From assembly GCF_000499845.2 (NCBI RefSeq), contig NC_023751.2, positions 7,467,835 through 7,531,834 on the forward strand: a stretch of 64,000 nt of DNA, written 5' to 3'. This DNA comes from Phaseolus vulgaris. Taxonomy: Eukaryota; Streptophyta; Magnoliopsida; Fabales; Fabaceae. Positions 60,330 to 64,000 of this stretch are shown in pieces (positions within the stretch are counted from its first letter, which is position 1; each line of letters opens with the position of its first letter). Made by a program: the position numbers and the translations under genes. The notes below the pieces were generated by a model. The model was given only the letters and a program-made list of their open reading frames with translations. It was not told the DNA's origin and ran no database searches.

Positions 60330-62000
60330 TTTGAGAGACATCCTCTTGACCATAAAAGTATCAAATAAGGATACAAAAGAATTAAGGTTCGGTTTACATT
60401 TGATTTGAGTGATGAAGGAAATTAAGTGTCTCTTACAGCATCTACCACGTTGACCAGGCTGGAAGCGCCTCATGTTAACTATTGTCCAATGTGGACATAA
60501 GTGCTATTCTGTATGAAACACCAAGGCGCAAATGTATAACACACACATACATCCCTCTCTGTGTATATATATATACAAGTATGTATGTATAATATTAGCA
60601 TTTTATGTTTTAATTTTTTTACACAACACTCTACGAATGAGAAATGTAAAATATGCAGTTACTTCACTCTACATAAAATTATCAGTAAAGGATATCTCCT
60701 AGAGATTCAAAGAGATGCAATATCATGATGCTATTTAGCCCAGTAAAATCCTAAATACGTATGTCACTACTTACCATGATTATAAAATCAGGATTCGTGT
60801 CATGAATTGAAGACTTATTTTCTAAACTGTGTTTCGAACGGTATCTATCTTAAGATGAAACATTAAAGACAAACATTAGCATTTTAAAGCCAAGCAACTT
60901 ACTATATAGCTAACATTACAAAGTGAAGCATAAACTTCAAAGAAGACCAAGATTCAAGTAATGGCACTGATAATTAAAAAAAAAAAAAGCATGACAGCAC
61001 AATTTCAATGCAGAGTCCCAAAAAGTACACAAAAAATGACAGCGAATACTGAAACAATTCAAAGTACCACAAGGACAATTCAAGGTGTATTTCTAGCAAT
61101 TCAGATTATTCAAGGTGCAATTCAGCGTAAAAAATTATTAAGGAGGCATTTTGAATCACTGCATGTCAGAATCAAACCACCCAAATCGTAAAGTGATTCA
61201 TGTATGGTTTCTGATGACATTGCAGTATTTAGAAAATACTACACGAGGGATTTAAGTGCATTGTAAACAATCCCCCTTTTCTTGATAACATATATAGAAA
61301 ACTCAGTAGCAATAATCTGACTTTGGGCTGTGATTCAAGCCAACCTTCAAGCATCATTCAAGGATTATAAGACAGGTCTTATGTCTTGTAGCAATACTAT
61401 CAAAGTAAAACCAAATAACTGTCTTGGAGCTACTCTAAAAAAATTCACAAAACACGCCACAAATGTTATTGATACAAACGGTTAGTATTGTTCTATCAGA
61501 CATATTTCATGGTCAAGCTTCAGTTCCAGTTTGAATGGTTTAATTTTGCGTCCTTCCGTTAAATTTCAAACCAATATTCTTATGCTATTGAATATATTGA
61601 AGATAAAGAAAGAATGCGTTGGATAACATCCACATCACTGTGAAGCAACTCCAAACCAGTGAAGATACAAACAACGTCACTAATATACATATGTTTCTTG
61701 CTTTCTTAAGATATAGTAGCATGCCAACAATTGTTAAATTACACAATAAGGATTTGTTGACTCCATGGAGATGTTATCATTCACTCACAGTAACTAATCA
61801 TTCTTGAATCACAGAAATGATTGCACTTGCTTCTATTCATTCCTTGTATCTCGAGCCTCTGGTTTAAAAAGCTTCAAACCTGTAAAAGAGGTTAATGTAA
61901 ACCACTCAGACTTTGGATTGTCAGGAAGAATGAGCAAACATCAGAATGTACGAAGCAAGCACATACAACATCAACAATATTAGTATGCATCAGGGAAAAT
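60330..62000. other. Intergenic region downstream of the RNA-binding protein gene
   Basis: No gene was supported. A small frame at 60961-61191 sits on repeated CAATTCAAGGTG-like words and looks non-coding. The stretch near 61800-62006 may be the 3' untranslated region of the following minus-strand gene. Confidence 0.5.
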
Positions 62001-62006
62001 TTGCTA

Positions 62007-63567
62007 TCAATCAGCCTTGTCAGCTTCTGTTCCATTCACACTCAACTCAGGAGTATCTTCAGAGTTTGGAGTCTCCTCTGCCGGCTGTTGAGCTTCTGCC
62101 CCATTCACACTCAACTCAGAAGGAGTATCTACAGACTTTGGATTCCTATCCCCTGGTTTTTGAACAAATCGCCGACCCCGATCCACCCTGATTGACCTTC
62201 CCATAAAATCCTGTAGAGGAACAATTTTCCCTGTGTCACTCTGATAAAAAACAGTATCCCAAACACTAAAAGCTTGTTTGATTCCTTCTCACTTCAATGT
62301 TTTAAAAACTGTTCTCTAAAACAATTCCATACTAGTCAAAAATTTATTTCTGGTCCAAAATGTATTAAGTTCTGAAAACTGTTACCAAATCAAGTGTTAC
62401 AAAAAAAAAAACAGAAATAACTAATAGATGTTTTGTCATCATGTCCTGTTCTCTTCTAGTGTTCGTGGAACAAACTTTGAGAAAACAAAAATGTACTGGG
62501 GAGACAAACATTTTCAAATGTGCTTAGGTTAGGGGACAAAGAAATTATAGAAAAAAAGTAAACAAACAAGGTCCAAGACGTTGCTGATAAAAGTTGTGAG
62601 ATTGACATTCCCCATGATCAATAATCCAAATCCAAACAAATAAGAAACCCGGAGTTACCTTTCCTTGGAACTCAGAAAGAGCAGCCTCAGCTTCTTTCTT
62701 GGACTTGAACGACACAAATCCATAACCTGACGGCTTTCTAGGACTTTCATGAAATACAACCTCAGCTCTAACAACTTTACCAGTTCCGGAATCAAAAAAC
62801 TCCTTGAGATCCGTGGACTTGGCTTCGTAGGACAAGTTAGCAACAAACAAGTTAAAGGTCACCCCAGAACTTGGTTTCACCGGAGGCGGCGTTTTCTTCT
62901 TTTTCGGGCGAGCATAATTGACTCTCATTACACGACCCTCAAACTCCTAAGCACCCACCATTCATAGAAAGAAAAAGAAAAATCAAACATTACTTCTGAC
63001 CAAAATGTGTGTGTAAACAACAGAAGTAGTGTAGAGTGTTTAAGCCTTACATACGATTCGAGTTTATTGAGAGCTTCGAGAGCCTCTTCTGGGGACCCCA
63101 TTTCGACAAAGGCCAAACCCCGGTTTCTGTCTTTCTTATACATAGAAAGCTTAACCGCGACAAGGGACAGAATTTCAGGAAACAAAAAGCTTAAATAAAC
63201 AGAATGGTAAAAAAGAGAAGGAAAGAAAAAAGCAAACCTCGACGTCAAGGACTTTTCCATGTTTTTCAAACAAAGAACGAATATCCTCTGGGGTGCTTGT
63301 CCAGGGCACGTTCTGAGCGAGCAACCTTGTGCGAGAAAATTCTTCTTCTGTAACTGGCTGGGCTTGTTGTTCGGAAGTGGAAACGCATGTGAGAGTGAAA
63401 TTTGAGGTTTGTTTGGTTGTGGAAAGGGATAAGCGTGGAAGGCGAAAGGAAGAGTGATTGGGGAAGTTGATGGATTGGGAAATGGAAGAGAAAGAGATGG
63501 AATGGGAAGAGGTTTGAGGGGATAAATGATTTGCAGAAGTTAAGCACACAACACGTAGAAGCGCCAT
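62007..63567 (-). CDS. Chloroplast RNA-binding protein with two RRMs (cpRNP type), 4 exons, 306 aa
   Basis: It probably binds plastid transcripts. Exons: 63567-63238, 63149-63051, 62946-62659, 62210-62007; all GT-AG, all in phase 0. Residues 1 to about 60 form a Ser/Pro/Thr-rich, acid-poor plastid transit peptide. RRM1 is about 80-156, with RNP2 LLAQNV (82-87) and RNP1 RGLAFVEM (120-127). A Lys/Pro linker follows (KKKKTPPPVKP). RRM2 is about 174-248, with RNP2 LFVANL (176-181) and RNP1 GYGFVSF (217-223). The C-terminal tail is acidic and contains a short duplication (DTPSELSVNG / DTPELSVNG). The layout fits the 28-33 kDa chloroplast ribonucleoprotein family, although the acidic domain of the cp29-33 proteins lies at the other end. 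First-ATG choice is supported by the transit peptide. Confidence 0.93.
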
Positions 63568-63569
63568 TA

Positions 63570-64000
63570 CTCTACAATGCCATTCACAAACCTATTCTCC
63601 TCATTTTCAATATCACCACCACACAGGTTTGTGGCAAGTGTCAGGGAAATGGATAAGACCATCTTCGCTATGAAACGACACCGTTATCCTTGCCTTCTTT
63701 CTCTTTTTGCCTCATTTTTCGGGTGCATCAATGAAAATAAAAACAAAAACAAAATAATAAAAAAGTTGTTCCATTATATTACAAGTTCAAACTTATTTAA
63801 ACTAATTTAATCATTTTTAAAAAGTTTTCCTGCCATTAATCTAAATTTAAACTCAATTACTTCACTCTGTTCATTTTTTTTATTTACCGTTTTCGAAACA
63901 GTTAAACTCAATTAAAATTTAAAAGATCTAAATTCTGTTCTTTTAGTTTTATGTACTTTACACTTCAGTGTTTGAATATTTTTTTATGTTTTCTTTTACT
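63570..64000. other. Promoter-side region of the RNA-binding protein gene
   Basis: AT-rich; no further gene was seen up to the window end. Confidence 0.5.

Noticed and set aside
60961..61191. 76-codon plus-strand frame with IQ-like words
   Set aside because: Built on short repeated CAATTCAA words; does not fit an IQ motif spacing and has no leader or partner exon.

Overview
This window looks like nuclear DNA of a dicot plant, most likely a legume. The evidence is AT-rich intergenic DNA, spliced genes with GT-AG introns, nested LTR retrotransposons, and repeat families of the kind known from legume genomes. The legume assignment is inference; 'plant' is secure. There is no operon, CRISPR array or other bacterial feature. 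Five host genes are supported, and most of the remainder is mobile or repetitive DNA.

Layout. 1-763: an internally deleted Ty3/gypsy fragment on the minus strand. About 1165-5515: a roughly 3.9 kb array of about 380 ten-base units built on GATATCTC. It is cut by a 459 bp hAT-type element with an exact 8 bp target duplication and contains a short inverted block. 5590-6360: a decayed Ty1/copia 3' end. 6840-7420: short repeats beside a decayed FAR1/MULE-like transposase gene. 8861-14201: a near-complete, dead Ty3/gypsy (Tat-like) element, minus strand, with 5 bp target duplications, inserted into an older repeat. 14356-15047: a 5'-truncated LINE with a 17 bp target duplication.

16660-33059 (+): a 23-exon isoamylase-type starch debranching enzyme (ISA3 type). 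The predicted product is 760 aa, all splice phases agree, and one intron is GC-AG. 34729-35355 (+): an intronless membrane protein of unknown function. 36540-36870: a LINE RNase H remnant. 38205-38540: a long AT-rich foldback. 38747-41998: a CACTA-type transposon whose minus-strand coding remnants join a TNP2-like transposase N-terminus to an Ulp1-like cysteine protease domain. 43560-44153 (+): a classical arabinogalactan protein. 48415-48840: a degenerate minisatellite. 50744-51389 (-): a uclacyanin-type blue copper protein with two exons. 55389-60177 (-): a Ty1/copia (Tnt1-like) element with 320/319 bp LTRs and TACTC target duplications, inserted into one terminal repeat of an older small retroelement. 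62007-63567 (-): a chloroplast RNA-binding protein with two RRMs and four exons.

The host genes do not form a pathway. Two act in plastids (starch debranching, RNA binding) and two are predicted GPI-anchored surface proteins (AGP, uclacyanin). The most unusual structure is the decamer array. It tolerates many substitutions yet keeps an exact 10 bp register for kilobases, and the register is continuous once the hAT insertion is removed. Exon boundaries and alignments were worked out by eye; no database search was run.
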